51,187 bases of DNA from assembly GCA_031180805.1 (NCBI GenBank), contig JAPSLL010000022.1:11967-63153 (forward strand), in the 5' to 3' direction. Positions 40,347 through 48,624 of this stretch are shown piece after piece (position 1 is the first letter of the stretch; each line of letters starts with the position of its first letter). The notes beneath the pieces were generated by a model, which did no database searches, was not told where the DNA came from, and was given only the letters and a program-made list of their open reading frames with translations. The position numbers and the translations under genes were made by a program. The DNA is from Bacillus sp. (in: firmicutes). GTDB taxonomy: Bacteria; Bacillota; Bacilli; Bacillales; Bacillaceae.

Positions 40347-40790
40347 CTAATACATTTTCCTTTGAAATCCGTGCATAATCCGTTCAAGCGACACCCAACC
40401 AATAAGCTTTGGTTTTTCCCATCCCGGTGCTGTTGTTAACTTTTCCACATCAAGGTAATGATCGATTCTTACCTTATCCCAGGCGTGGATAACATCCCCA
40501 TTACCGATAGATAAGCCGACATGGCCCCAATTTTTATGCTCGCGATTAATGACACCAAAACAATCATAAAAAACAAAGGTTCCTTTAGGCGGTATACCTG
40601 TTTGCATAGTTGCTTCATATAAATCTGCGGATTCTTTTGCAGTATCTCCACCAAATATTTCAATGTTATTGCTTCTTTCTAATGCATCCTCTACAAAAGC
40701 CAAACAAATAAAACAATACTCTTTAGAATTTAAATGACCTTTAGCCCACTTAATTGCATTTTCAATATACTCATTATACGTTTTATCCAT
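40347..40790 (-). CDS. NlpC/P60-like cysteine peptidase or amidase, cytoplasmic
   Basis: A 147-residue protein without signal peptide. The likely nucleophile is a Cys in KEYCFICLAFVEDALER near the start of a helix, and the general base is His in KNWGHVGLSIGNGDVIHAWD, followed by a beta-strand; this Cys-His order and spacing is that of the NlpC/P60 and CHAP fold. Without a signal sequence it would act in the cytoplasm or be released by lysis. Similar short proteins occur widely in bacilli. Substrate unknown. It is a single gene with its own terminator. Confidence 0.65.
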   Translation of the reverse strand: MDKTYNEYIENAIKWAKGHLNSKEYCFICLAFVEDALERSNNIEIFGGDTAKESADLYEATMQTGIPPKGTFVFYDCFGVINREHKNWGHVGLSIGNGDVIHAWDKVRIDHYLDVEKLTTAPGWEKPKLIGWVSLERIMHGFQRKMY

Positions 40791-41032
40791 TTTTTATCTC
40801 CCTTATCATTTAGATGATAATGCATTTATGAAGCCTCTACAGGAAAAATAAGCAATTAAAAGGGCTCATAATTTATTAATTATTCTGCATTCATTTTCCA
40901 AATACCTCCATTTAAACAAAATGAATTAATTCGCTTGAAAAAGTTTAATAAATTCATCTTTCGCAAAAAAACAATAAAAAAAGCGTTAATCCAACTTAGA
41001 TCAACACTCTTAGCATAAACATACTCGATTTC

Positions 41033-41323
41033 CTATTTTTTAAATGATAAGCCTTCTTCTTCTAATGAAGCTCGTAAAATTGGTAAGGAAGCTGGCCCGA
41101 TGCCATGAAATGTTAATATTTCTTTTTCAGTATACTTAGATAGCTCTTGCACCGTCTCAATTCCTTGGTGAACCAATGCTCTTCTCGCAGGTGAACTAAG
41201 TTTGGATAGGAACCCGTTAGAAGGCTTATTCTCTTTATCACAAGTAGGACAACTTTGACATTTACTGCTTTTATAAAAGCGATGACCTTTTTCACATACC
41301 CTCAATGTTTTTGCTGATGACAA
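41033..41323 (-). CDS. Zinc-ribbon protein with RNA polymerase alpha-CTD-like HhH domain
   Basis: About 96 residues. The N-terminal part has four zinc-type cysteines (LRVCEKGHRFYKSSKCQSCP, then TCDKENKP). The C-terminal part, SSPARRALVHQGIETVQELS followed by EILTFHGIGPASLPILRASL, is the helix-hairpin-helix fold of the RNA polymerase alpha C-terminal domain. The start is a TTG at 41323 with GGAGGAG five bases upstream; the longer frame to 41386 has no ribosome site. Related short proteins are annotated as alpha-subunit domain proteins in bacilli. It might bind DNA or polymerase, which is inference. The gap 40791-41032 holds nothing that I can support. Confidence 0.75.
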   Translation of the reverse strand: MSSAKTLRVCEKGHRFYKSSKCQSCPTCDKENKPSNGFLSKLSSPARRALVHQGIETVQELSKYTEKEILTFHGIGPASLPILRASLEEEGLSFKK

Positions 41324-41404
41324 TAAAACTCCTCCTAACCATGTCAAAATCTGTTTTTTACTTAATATTGGATTTCTCTCCATCAAAACTAAATGGCTAT
41401 ATTT

Positions 41405-41899
41405 TTAAAACCATTTGTCTCCATCAGAAACCAATTTGTTATGAATTAGGTCCAAGCAATTATCATAATCATGAAAACTAAAATAGGCAGGTAAATTTAC
41501 GTTATTCCCTCCTGCTTGATTCCAGCAATCTTTAAACCATTCTATAAAAACATCTGTTTCTAATTTGGAAATGACCTCATCATTTTGCTCATAAAACTTC
41601 CAAAATTCATCTTTTTGTTCATCACCTATTTGGTAATATTCAACATCCTCAATTAGGTCAAAGCTCCCTGCAAAAAGATTGTCATCATTTCCCTGATAAA
41701 AGACTTCATTTGCATTTCTGTCCATCGAGTACATCATTATCGATAGCTCGTATGGCTGAATAAATGCTGTATAATCTAATAAATCTACTTTATCATAATA
41801 ATTAAACTGAATCGTTTTTTTTACTTGTTCAATTAACCGTTCAGAATTTCTTTGCAAATTTTCTTTCACTGTATGAATATAATCTTCGACTGTTAACAA
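41405..41899 (-). CDS. Uncharacterised acidic protein
   Basis: A 164-residue strongly acidic soluble protein, rich in Tyr, Phe and Trp: YTAFIQPYELSIMMYSMDRN, DNLFAGSFDLIEDVEYYQIG, EFWKFYEQNDEVISKLETDV, FIEWFKDCWNQAGG. The start is TTG 41899 with GGGGGGAG six bases upstream. I do not recognise a family for certain. The acidic, aromatic make-up and size resemble immunity proteins and SMI1-like neighbours, but there is no toxin here. It is upstream of the zinc-ribbon gene on the same strand, 81 bp away. Confidence 0.6.
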   Translation of the reverse strand: MLTVEDYIHTVKENLQRNSERLIEQVKKTIQFNYYDKVDLLDYTAFIQPYELSIMMYSMDRNANEVFYQGNDDNLFAGSFDLIEDVEYYQIGDEQKDEFWKFYEQNDEVISKLETDVFIEWFKDCWNQAGGNNVNLPAYFSFHDYDNCLDLIHNKLVSDGDKWF

Positions 41900-42078
41900 T
41901 TGACTCCCCCCATATTTCTATTTAAAACTAACACCATTATTTCAATAATTAGTAAAACACTCAAGTATACAATCACCTTAAATTGATTATCAATAGAATT
42001 AATTCTTGAGATTTCTGATTGTTACATAAGTAAAAGGTTGGAAAATTAGATTCTTCCTTCGCAAATAACCTTTTAAAA

Positions 42079-42119
42079 TACAAAAGGCATTCAGAACGAA
42101 TATCATTCCGAATGGCTTT
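42079..42119 (-). terminator. Terminator of the ybaN-like gene
   Basis: AAAGGCATTC (42083-42092) pairs with GAATGGCTTT (42110-42119) with one mismatch; T-rich sequence follows on the minus strand. It lies about 50 bp after the stop. Confidence 0.55.
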
Positions 42120-42167
42120 AATGAAGACCTGTCTCCAGCCTAGACTGAGCATTTTTCAGAAAAAAAC

Positions 42168-42569
42168 TTACCTGCTCTCACTGTTTGGAGAAATTGTTTT
42201 GATTTTTTTTATGAAATAATAATGTTTGTAAAGTCCTAGTGCAACCATGAGAATTTTCACGAAAAGGATGTCCACATAAATGATCGAGATAATGATGAAG
42301 AAATCGGCAATTATATTTATACGGATTTTTTCTTTTCGAGTCATACCTTTTTTCTGTAAAAGTGGTTCAACATATTTTATATATATCGTCGTGCTTTTAA
42401 ACCAATTGTCAATTTTCTTGGAGCTTCTCGCAAAGAAAAATGTAGCTAATAAATAAAATGGACCACCTGGCAAAACAGGTAACACTGTACCCGCAATCCC
42501 AATCCCAAGGAATATGAAGCCAAGAAGGAAGAATAGAATACTTTTTATTTTCTTTATTGTCATCACCAC
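42168..42569 (-). CDS. DUF454 (YbaN-family) inner membrane protein
   Basis: A 133-residue protein with three or four membrane segments. It has the YbaN signature GFIFLGIGIAGTVLPVLPGG, then PFYLLATFFFARSSKKIDNW, followed by MTRKEKIRINIIADFFIIIS. The family is widespread and its function is not known. GTG/ATG starts: ATG 42569 begins MVMTIKK, with the second ATG at 42563 as an equal alternative. It is a single-gene unit between a terminator and the menA terminator. Confidence 0.85.
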   Translation of the reverse strand: MVMTIKKIKSILFFLLGFIFLGIGIAGTVLPVLPGGPFYLLATFFFARSSKKIDNWFKSTTIYIKYVEPLLQKKGMTRKEKIRINIIADFFIIISIIYVDILFVKILMVALGLYKHYYFIKKIKTISPNSESR

Positions 42570-42750
42570 ATTTTTACATAATTCTATTTCGAAATAACGA
42601 ATAATTAATTATTACACACTAGGAAATTAATTAAATTTCTAATTCTGACTACTATTCTACCATTTTCTTTTTAAATGATCCTGTTCTTTAGTACTGCAAC
42701 TTAGGTAAGAATTAGGTTAATTCTCTTCAAGTTCATAGAATAGACAAATA

Positions 42751-42793
42751 AAAAAATAAAAATCATTCCATCAAACAATTAGGAATGATTTTT
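42751..42793 (-). terminator. Terminator of menA
   Basis: AAAAATCATTCC (42758-42769) pairs perfectly with GGAATGATTTTT (42782-42793), and a long T-run follows on the minus strand. Confidence 0.85.
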
Positions 42794-42819
42794 ATTTTAA
42801 GACTGTTAAAGATGATTAT

Positions 42820-42866
42820 TGATTTCTTGGCACTTTTTTTGGAGTGAACGCCTGTAGCGGAAATCA
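42820..42866. repeat. Short derivative of the dispersed repeat
   Basis: Ends TGATTTC and GAAATCA are inverted. Read on the minus strand, GATTTCCGCTACAGGCGTTC then ACTCC follows the outer part of the 130-bp element at 13955, while its GC-rich centre is missing. Confidence 0.5.
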
Positions 42867-42891
42867 GCATCCAAGTTTAACAGCGCCTATA

Positions 42892-43803
42892 TTAAAATAA
42901 GTAACTAATTAATAATCCTGCAGCTAACAGGAAGCCAAAAATTGTATTTGTCATTGCTGTTGACTTCATTGCCTCACGCATATACTGAGGTTCTTTTGCT
43001 CCTTTTTGAAAGCTTTGAATAGCTGAAATAGGCTTTTTCAATCCAAGGAACAATACCAATGCCCAAGGGCTAACATATCCCATTAAGACAATCGCAACAA
43101 TCCATAAATAGGAAATAATAAATGCCATAGCTAAAGCCGCGACTGCTTTATCTCTACCGAGGAGGATAGCAAGTGTTTTTCTTCCACCTTTAATATCCTC
43201 TTCGATGTCTCGGATATTATTGGACATGTTAATAGCCCCTACTAAAATCCCAATTGGAATCGAAATTAATATACTTTCAACAGTTAACGTATTCGTTTGA
43301 ATAAAGAATGCAATTAATACAAAGCATGTTCCCATTAATAATCCAGAAAATAACTCTCCAAATGGTGTGTACGCAATTGGTAAAGGACCACCTGTATATA
43401 AATAGCCAACAGCCATTCCGAATAATCCGATAACTGCTAACCACCAGCTACTACTCATACAAATATATACTCCGATAAGGGCTGCAACGATATACAATAA
43501 AATGGCAACTGTTAAAACATTTTTTGGCTTCAGTCCATGACGGACGATTCCTCCACCAATACCAACAGAATCAGCTGTATCTAACCCGCGTTTAAAATCA
43601 TAATATTCATTAAATAAATTCGTTGCAATTTGCAAAGCTAAACACGCAAGCATCATCGCAATAAATAATAGCCAATTAATTTCAGCTTCATAAAGTGCTG
43701 CAACTGTCCCTAATATGACAGGAGCAAATGTCGCCGTTAATGTATGCGGGCGTGTCATTTTCCACATTAATTTAGCGGAACTAATTTCTCTTTCATTCCC
43801 CAT
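42892..43803 (-). CDS. menA: 1,4-dihydroxy-2-naphthoate polyprenyltransferase MenA
   Basis: About 303 residues with eight or nine membrane segments. MenA joins a polyprenyl chain to dihydroxynaphthoate at the membrane in menaquinone synthesis. The two Mg-diphosphate motifs of the UbiA family are visible: NLFNEYYDFKRGLDTADSVG with its Asp residues, and MSNNIRDIEEDIKGGRKTLA. RPHTLTATFAPVILGTVAAL near the N-terminus is typical of MenA. I prefer ATG 43803 to the TTG at 43815, which lies right against AGGGAGA. It is a single gene with a strong terminator, away from other men genes, as in many bacilli. Confidence 0.93.
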   Translation of the reverse strand: MGNEREISSAKLMWKMTRPHTLTATFAPVILGTVAALYEAEINWLLFIAMMLACLALQIATNLFNEYYDFKRGLDTADSVGIGGGIVRHGLKPKNVLTVAILLYIVAALIGVYICMSSSWWLAVIGLFGMAVGYLYTGGPLPIAYTPFGELFSGLLMGTCFVLIAFFIQTNTLTVESILISIPIGILVGAINMSNNIRDIEEDIKGGRKTLAILLGRDKAVAALAMAFIISYLWIVAIVLMGYVSPWALVLFLGLKKPISAIQSFQKGAKEPQYMREAMKSTAMTNTIFGFLLAAGLLISYLF

Positions 43804-43854
43804 AAATTTGCTCAATCTCCCTAAATTTTAAGTATGGCTCGTTAAAGATGACCG

Positions 43855-43886
43855 TTGATTTCCACAACAGGAATTCCCTCAATCAA
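43855..43886. repeat. Minimal derivative of the dispersed repeat
   Basis: TTGATTTCCACAACAGGAAT ends with the inverted AATCAA at 43881-43886, keeping only the outer ends of the 130-bp element. The rest of the gap 43887-44178 has no feature that I can support. Confidence 0.35.
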
Positions 43887-44178
43887 CAATAAACTATAAC
43901 ATAGCCTTAATTGTAAATCACTAGAAGGATATTTCCATCTACTTCATATCGATTTATTATATCAAATAACCATCATCGTTTTAATATTGAAGAGAAAAAA
44001 ACATATATAAAAACAACGATCTTCTACTTGGAAAAGTGTTTCTCAAATAACTAAGCTTTGCACCATATACTTTAAGTGCATTCTTTCACAAAGAGAGCAC
44101 CCTTTATTATAAAAACGCCTATACATTTTTAACATTTCCTATCCTTCTTTCACTTACAAAAGGCTTTTATCCGTTCCA

Positions 44179-44802
44179 CTAACCCTTTATAGGTCTATAA
44201 GGCTCTTCCTTAACCAAATGTCCGTAAATGATTTTTATAAATAAAACAGGCATTAGCCATTCAAATCCTGGAATAGCAGAAAGTATATATTCGTTTATCA
44301 TAATGGCTAATAATATCATGAACATTGAAATAGGTCTTTTCAAATATAGAGGTGCTTTCAGTACAAGTAGAACTGCTAAGATAAACAATCCATACCATAA
44401 GAATCCATTTTTCCAATTTGAATAATCGAATACTAGCCAAATCATAATTGGGTGAATATGAAGGCAGCTAAAGAGAAAATGATTTTTATAAAGGCTCTCC
44501 ATCTTACTGTCACCTTTATTTAGTGAATGATAAAATCTTTTACACGAATTTAAGGAGTTTGCTACCATCCCACCTCCGATATCTATAGCAACGAATAAAC
44601 CAATAACTAGCTGGAAAGGTGTTAATTGGAGCTCTTTAAAGAAATACGCGTACAAAAAAAATAGCGGAACGACAATACTTGAAGCCCACCCTATCATTCT
44701 TTCAGATATATTAGCTCCAGTACCAAACAATAAATTTGTTTTACCTGAATAATTCCAGTCAATATGTTCATCTTTAAAGTCCTTCAAACTTGATTCCCCC
44801 AA
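44179..44802 (-). CDS. Uncharacterised polytopic membrane protein
   Basis: A 207-residue protein with about six membrane segments (SIVVPLFFLYAYFF, FQLVIGLFVAIDIGGGMVAN, FSCLHIHPIMIWLVFDYSNW, GLFILAVLLVLKAPLYLKR, MFMILLAIMINEYILSAI). The HIHP motif and the preceding SCKRFYHSL are conspicuous and might bind a ligand or metal. I do not know the family's role. The start is TTG or ATG near 44802, after GGGGGAATC. It is a single-gene unit. Confidence 0.65.
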   Translation of the reverse strand: MGESSLKDFKDEHIDWNYSGKTNLLFGTGANISERMIGWASSIVVPLFFLYAYFFKELQLTPFQLVIGLFVAIDIGGGMVANSLNSCKRFYHSLNKGDSKMESLYKNHFLFSCLHIHPIMIWLVFDYSNWKNGFLWYGLFILAVLLVLKAPLYLKRPISMFMILLAIMINEYILSAIPGFEWLMPVLFIKIIYGHLVKEEPYRPIKG

Positions 44803-44879
44803 AATAGTTTTGTAAAACTCAATCCCCTCTATATTCTTTTATATGCGTTCGCTTAGCTTTACAGTTATATTGCTGATAA

Positions 44880-44912
44880 AAAATAAAAGCTGATTATCAA
44901 ATAATAATCAAC
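44880..44912 (-). terminator. Terminator of the broken secreted-protein gene
   Basis: GCTGATTAT (44889-44897) pairs with ATAATCAAC (44904-44912) using one wobble; a T-rich tract follows on the minus strand. It overlaps the stop of the pseudogene. Confidence 0.55.
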
Positions 44913-45363
44913 TTTTTGAAAATGATATCGTTTCTTTAAATTTTCTTGCAAATACCTTTGTTCCATCTTTTAAAGTAATAGGTGTATCCTCCCAAGTGAT
45001 AACAAATTCTACTTTTTCTGTTTTTGTTTTAACAGGGAAATTACTAAATTGAAGGGTATCACCAGCCTGCATGTGAGGTTGTTCAAATTGTGGAGCAAGT
45101 CCATACATTTTATTGACATTTTCTCCATTTCGAAACGCTTCAACCTCAACATTATATACTTCATTTCCTTTATTTGTAACAAGAAGGCTATATAATTATT
45201 TCCCCTTTTTTGCTTGAATTAAGGCATCGTTCTTTGAAGGCTCTAATAGTTCAATTTTCCAATGATCTGTTTCTTTTGTTTCTGGGACTTTAAATTGAGC
45301 ATTTGCCTCCGTTGATAAAATCATTGTCAATATGAAGGCTACTAGTATGGTGCCTCTCTTCAA
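44908..45363 (-). pseudogene. Secreted protein interrupted by one nonsense codon
   Basis: A TTG at 45363 with AGGAG eight bases upstream starts a signal peptide (MKRGTILVAFILTMILSTEA, cleavage after NA). One frame then runs to 44908 with a single TAA at 45199-45201: KNDALIQAKKGK, stop, LYSLLVTNKGNEVYNVEVEA, then QFSNFPVKTKTEKVEFVITW. All flanking sequence is in the same frame, so a single base change (for example TAT to TAA) explains it. The intact protein would have 151 residues and a beta-rich, possibly FixG-like fold. The family is unknown to me. Confidence 0.75.
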
Positions 45364-45510
45364 CTGCCTCACTCCTTTAGACTTCCTCTTTACTCTTTCG
45401 CATTAAGTATTCCAATTAATTGGAAATTAATACGATAAATAAATCTGTTCTATAGATGTCACGATCTTTGTTTTAATTGCATTTCACACCGTCACCTTTG
45501 AAAACATTAA

Positions 45511-45538
45511 AAACGTTCCTCAATTTAAAGGAACGTTT
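45511..45538. terminator. Hairpin downstream of rpiB remnant
   Basis: AAACGTTCCT (45511-45520) pairs perfectly with AGGAACGTTT (45529-45538). A T-rich stretch follows on the minus strand, so it may once have ended the rpiB transcript. The stretch 45364-45510 and 45539-45700 holds nothing else that I can support. Confidence 0.55.
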
Positions 45539-45700
45539 CCATTAGTATAAAAAAGTAATTATGCAAAAAATATCAATTAACTAGTTATGTATATTTGGCA
45601 TTTCGTATCTACTTATCTCATAGAGAACTTGTCAATCCCGACCATGCCTCATGAGATTAAACCAGTGCAACTAGATTTTCTCATTTCTCCGCTTTATAAA

Positions 45701-46129
45701 TTAAAGGTATAAATTTTTTTCTTCAAACACTTTTATTTTATTAATACGAGTTTCGTGTCTACCACCTTCGAAAGGTGTTGTTAGCCAAACTTTAGCAATT
45801 TCCCGAGCTAATCCTGGACCTATGACGCGTTCACCCATTGCTAATACATTTGAATCGTTATGCTCCCTTGTCGCTTTAGCGCTGAAAACATCATGTACGA
45901 GAGCACAACGAATTCCCATTACTTTATTTGCACTAATGCTCATTCCAATACCTGTTCCACAAATTAAAATCCCACGATCAGCTTCACCGTTTGCAACTTT
46001 TTCGGCTACTGGAATCGCATAATCCGGGTAGTCAACAGATGTACTACAGTCACATCCAAAATCGACATACTCAATATCCAACTCTTCCAATAGATTCTTT
46101 AATATATCTACAGGTTTCCCTTTTATTTT
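45701..46129 (-). pseudogene. rpiB: Ribose-5-phosphate isomerase B, 5'-truncated
   Basis: The open frame after a TAA at 46130-46132 reads KGKPVDILKNLLEELDIEYV and continues with ILICGTGIGMSISANKVMGI (catalytic Cys), RCALVHDVFSAKATREHNDS and NVLAMGERVIGPGLA. RpiB interconverts ribose and ribulose 5-phosphate. Complete enzymes have about 148 residues and start with a strand that carries the conserved SDHGG motif; those first 15-20 residues are absent and the only in-frame starts (such as TTG 46090) have no ribosome site. I infer a remnant that has lost its 5' end and promoter. Family identity is certain. Confidence 0.8.
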
Positions 46130-46353
46130 TTACGAAAAAATTATGCTATTGTAAACCCTTACATAAATTGTTAAATTAGGATCAACCATTAAGTTTTTTA
46201 TAAAATTTGTAAACTTGTCTACTAAGTCTCTTTGTAGTTAAATTGTACTTTTTTATACAATAAATTGTCAACATGAACATTAATCATTAATTTACGATAT
46301 ATTGGACCATCATTTTGTAAAACATTCTCGGAAACTATGTTAAAATGTGTTAG

Positions 46354-46370
46354 GAATTACATTGTAATTC
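46354..46370. promoter_or_regulatory. Palindrome upstream of the FtsW/RodA gene
   Basis: GAATTACATTGTAATTC is a 17-bp palindrome (7-base arms) 35 bp before the start codon, in the region where the transcript would begin. It may be an operator or a leader hairpin. No clear promoter was found in 46130-46353. Confidence 0.4.
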
Positions 46371-46404
46371 TTGTGGAAATATCTACTATTGTGAGGTTTT
46401 ATCT

Positions 46405-47547
46405 ATGGAGGATAAAAAACAAAGTAATTTTGACTATAATTTTGTCTTAACATTAATCCTTTTCTTTCTCGTAAGTTGTATAGCTATCTATAACGCTCAA
46501 ATTTTAGGTGATTTAAAAGAGAATTTTCTACTTAAACAGATTGTATGGTACATAATTGGTGTTTTAATTATCCTGTTTGTGATGTTTTTTGATATGGAAC
46601 AAATACAAAAGCTCCGTTGGTATCTATATTCATTTTCACTCTTCCTTTTAGTCGTATTAGTGATTTCTCCTGAAAGTATAGCAAGACCAATTAATGGGGC
46701 TAAGAGCTGGTTTACTTTTATTCCTGGTGTTTCATTTCAACCATCTGAAATTGCAAAAATATCTTTAATCGTTGTATTAAGTTATATTATCTCAACAGCA
46801 AATCATCTTACTAGCATTAGAGATAATCTCATTCTTTTAGGAAAGATGGCCGTTGTCACGATCATTCCAATTCTATTGATTATGCAACAGCCAGACCTCG
46901 GTACGGCATTAGTGCTAATTTCGATTTTTACAGGGTTAGTCCTTGTTTCGGGGATCTCATGGAAAATAATTCTACCTGTTTTTTTATCAATTGTTATTGT
47001 TGGTGGAGGTTTGATTTATTTAATCTTGTATCAACCTGATTTGATTAAAGCTCTTGGTGTCAGAGGATACCAATTAGGTAGAATATATGCCTGGTTAGAT
47101 CCGGAAACATATAAACTTGGCGAGGGTTATCATCTCTATCAATCGTTATTAGGAGTAGGATCTGGACAGCTATCTGGAGTAAAAAACACGGTTATTCATA
47201 TACCAGAAAGTCAAACAGATTTTATCTTTAGTGTCATTGCCAATCGATATGGATTTTATGGAGCAGCAGCTGTTATTTGCATATACTTTATTTTAATTTA
47301 TAGAATTATTAAACTATCGATCGACGTTAAGGATCAATTTTCATCTTTAGTCTGTATCGGTGTTATTACGATGATTACGTTTCATGCCTTCCAAAATATT
47401 GGAATGACCATTGGCTTATTACCTATTACAGGAATCCCCCTTCCTTTTATCAGCTATGGAGGAAGTGCAATGATCGGAAACATGCTTGCACTCGGATTAG
47501 TTATGAGCATTAGCTTTAGAAACAAAAAATATCTATTCGATTCATAA
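46405..47547 (+). CDS. FtsW/RodA/SpoVE-family glycosyltransferase
   Basis: A 380-residue protein with ten likely membrane segments. SEDS-family peptidoglycan polymerases polymerise lipid II at the membrane together with a class B PBP. Family blocks: ARPINGAKSWFTFIPGVSFQ, then PSEIAKISLIVVLSY; LLIMQQPDLGTALVLISIF; HIPESQTDFIFSVIANRYGF with the essential Asp; and GIPLPFISYGGSAMIGNMLA. Length and sequence fit the RodA branch better than FtsW, which is longer at the C-terminus. ATG 46405 follows GTGAGG. It is a single gene with its own terminator; which of the several Bacillus paralogues it is cannot be decided. Confidence 0.9.
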   Translation: MEDKKQSNFDYNFVLTLILFFLVSCIAIYNAQILGDLKENFLLKQIVWYIIGVLIILFVMFFDMEQIQKLRWYLYSFSLFLLVVLVISPESIARPINGAKSWFTFIPGVSFQPSEIAKISLIVVLSYIISTANHLTSIRDNLILLGKMAVVTIIPILLIMQQPDLGTALVLISIFTGLVLVSGISWKIILPVFLSIVIVGGGLIYLILYQPDLIKALGVRGYQLGRIYAWLDPETYKLGEGYHLYQSLLGVGSGQLSGVKNTVIHIPESQTDFIFSVIANRYGFYGAAAVICIYFILIYRIIKLSIDVKDQFSSLVCIGVITMITFHAFQNIGMTIGLLPITGIPLPFISYGGSAMIGNMLALGLVMSISFRNKKYLFDS

Positions 47548-47580
47548 TTATGCATAGCCTAGATTAAGGGATATTAAAAT

Positions 47581-47642
47581 AGCAGTCTAGTAATGGAGAA
47601 CTAACCTATATATGTTCGACATTATCAGACTGCTTTTGTTTT
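47581..47642 (+). terminator. Terminator of the FtsW/RodA gene
   Basis: AGCAGTCT (47581-47588) pairs with AGACTGCT (47627-47634), followed by TTTGTTTTA. The long loop has a second inner pairing (AATG and CATT). Confidence 0.7.
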
Positions 47643-47702
47643 ATATTAGCTTAAAAACAAACTTGCTTTGAATGATAGTTAAAAACTTAATAATTTACAA
47701 TT

Positions 47703-47751
47703 TTGTTTATTTCCGCTATAGGAGATCGCTTTCCGCGGGCAGTCCGGAAGC
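47703..47751. repeat. Half copy of the dispersed repeat
   Basis: TTGTTTATTTCC, then TCGCTTTCCGCGGG and GTCCG follow the left half of the element at 13955-14084 closely. The right half is missing, and the repeat ends four bases from the stop codon of the next gene, so its loss or insertion point is at the gene end. Confidence 0.65.
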
Positions 47752-47754
47752 AAG

Positions 47755-48225
47755 CTAATCCCAAAAATTAAAAATGATCTCCCCAATTATTTTAGGCTTC
47801 CAGTAAGCTATTTGCGCCAATTCACCTTGATTCAATTCGTTATCGTTTTGTAAAATATCTTTTTTAGAACCTTCCCTTAGTATTACAGGTAGATTCAGTT
47901 CAGAAGAATGTAATACATGATAAAAAGGGCTAAACCGTTTGAATAGCTCCGCTTCATCAATAAATCGTATCTTTTCATATTCAACAGCTGAGGCAAAGGC
48001 TACATATGGATAATGTTCATTAAGCAATATATGAAAAACCATATTACGAAATTTAACTTTTGCATCATAAAAATTAGTTGGATACTGTGGTTCTTTAAAC
48101 ATTAACACCTCACCTCCAAGCCGAGACAAAGCAGTTACACATACCTGTTTAAAATGCTTACCTTCAACTTTCGGAGGCTTGTTTTCCGAATTATAAAATC
48201 CAGTTATACCATTGGGAAGCTTCAT
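47755..48225 (-). CDS. Uncharacterised protein beside a colicin-immunity homologue
   Basis: About 156 soluble residues: LPNGITGFYNSENKPPKVEG, then KHFKQVCVTALSRLGGEVLM, KFRNMVFHILLNEHYPYVAF and the C-terminal IAYWKPKIIGEIIFNFWD. I do not recognise the family, though the build resembles some immunity proteins of polymorphic toxins. ATG 48225 follows GGTGATAATA; the upstream GTG at 48237 is less likely. It lies 50 bp after the Im-like gene on the same strand, so the two may form one unit. The stop lies against a half copy of the dispersed repeat; the C-terminus looks natural. Confidence 0.6.
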   Translation of the reverse strand: MKLPNGITGFYNSENKPPKVEGKHFKQVCVTALSRLGGEVLMFKEPQYPTNFYDAKVKFRNMVFHILLNEHYPYVAFASAVEYEKIRFIDEAELFKRFSPFYHVLHSSELNLPVILREGSKKDILQNDNELNQGELAQIAYWKPKIIGEIIFNFWD

Positions 48226-48275
48226 TATTATCACCATTATTTAATGTTTTTTCCTTCGTAACCTCAACAGCAATA

Positions 48276-48491
48276 TTACAAGTTAATAGGACGATAATTT
48301 AATGCTTTTTCGACTATTTCCTTTGGTGTTAAGTCTTCCTCATCCCAAAAAATTAGATCGCTTGGGGCTGGATGAGGTACATTTTTTTCTAAAAGCTCAA
48401 TTTTTTCATTTATTTCATCATCGTTTAATTTCGGGTTAACTATTTCCTCAACAAGTTTTATTAATTGTTCTTTATTTAATTTATCAGTCAA
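48276..48491 (-). CDS. E-type colicin/pyocin immunity protein homologue
   Basis: A 71-residue acidic protein that follows the pattern of Im7/Im9 and pyocin immunity proteins: LNKEQLIKLVEEIVNPKLND in helices I and II, then the conserved HPAPSDLIFWDEEDLTPKEI in helix III and the following turn, matching HPSGSDLIYYP-type sequence of Im9. Those proteins bind and block nuclease toxins. The start is TTG 48491 with AAGGAG eight bases upstream. No colicin-like nuclease gene is in the window, so it is an orphan, or guards against a toxin of neighbours or one encoded elsewhere in the genome. Confidence 0.8.
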   Translation of the reverse strand: MTDKLNKEQLIKLVEEIVNPKLNDDEINEKIELLEKNVPHPAPSDLIFWDEEDLTPKEIVEKALNYRPINL

Positions 48492-48624
48492 ATTGAAAAC
48501 TCCTTATCTTTTTGTTTATCTAGCTTTAATCCTTAAATCAAAATTTCCCACAAAAGTTCTTTAATCTCAATGTTTTATTACTTTTTTCACCAACAACCTA
48601 ATATATTAAAAAAGGGGTGTTGTT

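Noticed and set aside
40021-40378. Plus-strand frames of 60 and 72 codons over the membrane protein gene and its upstream region
   Set aside because: Both are antisense or intergenic, pass through a terminator stem and have no ribosome site.
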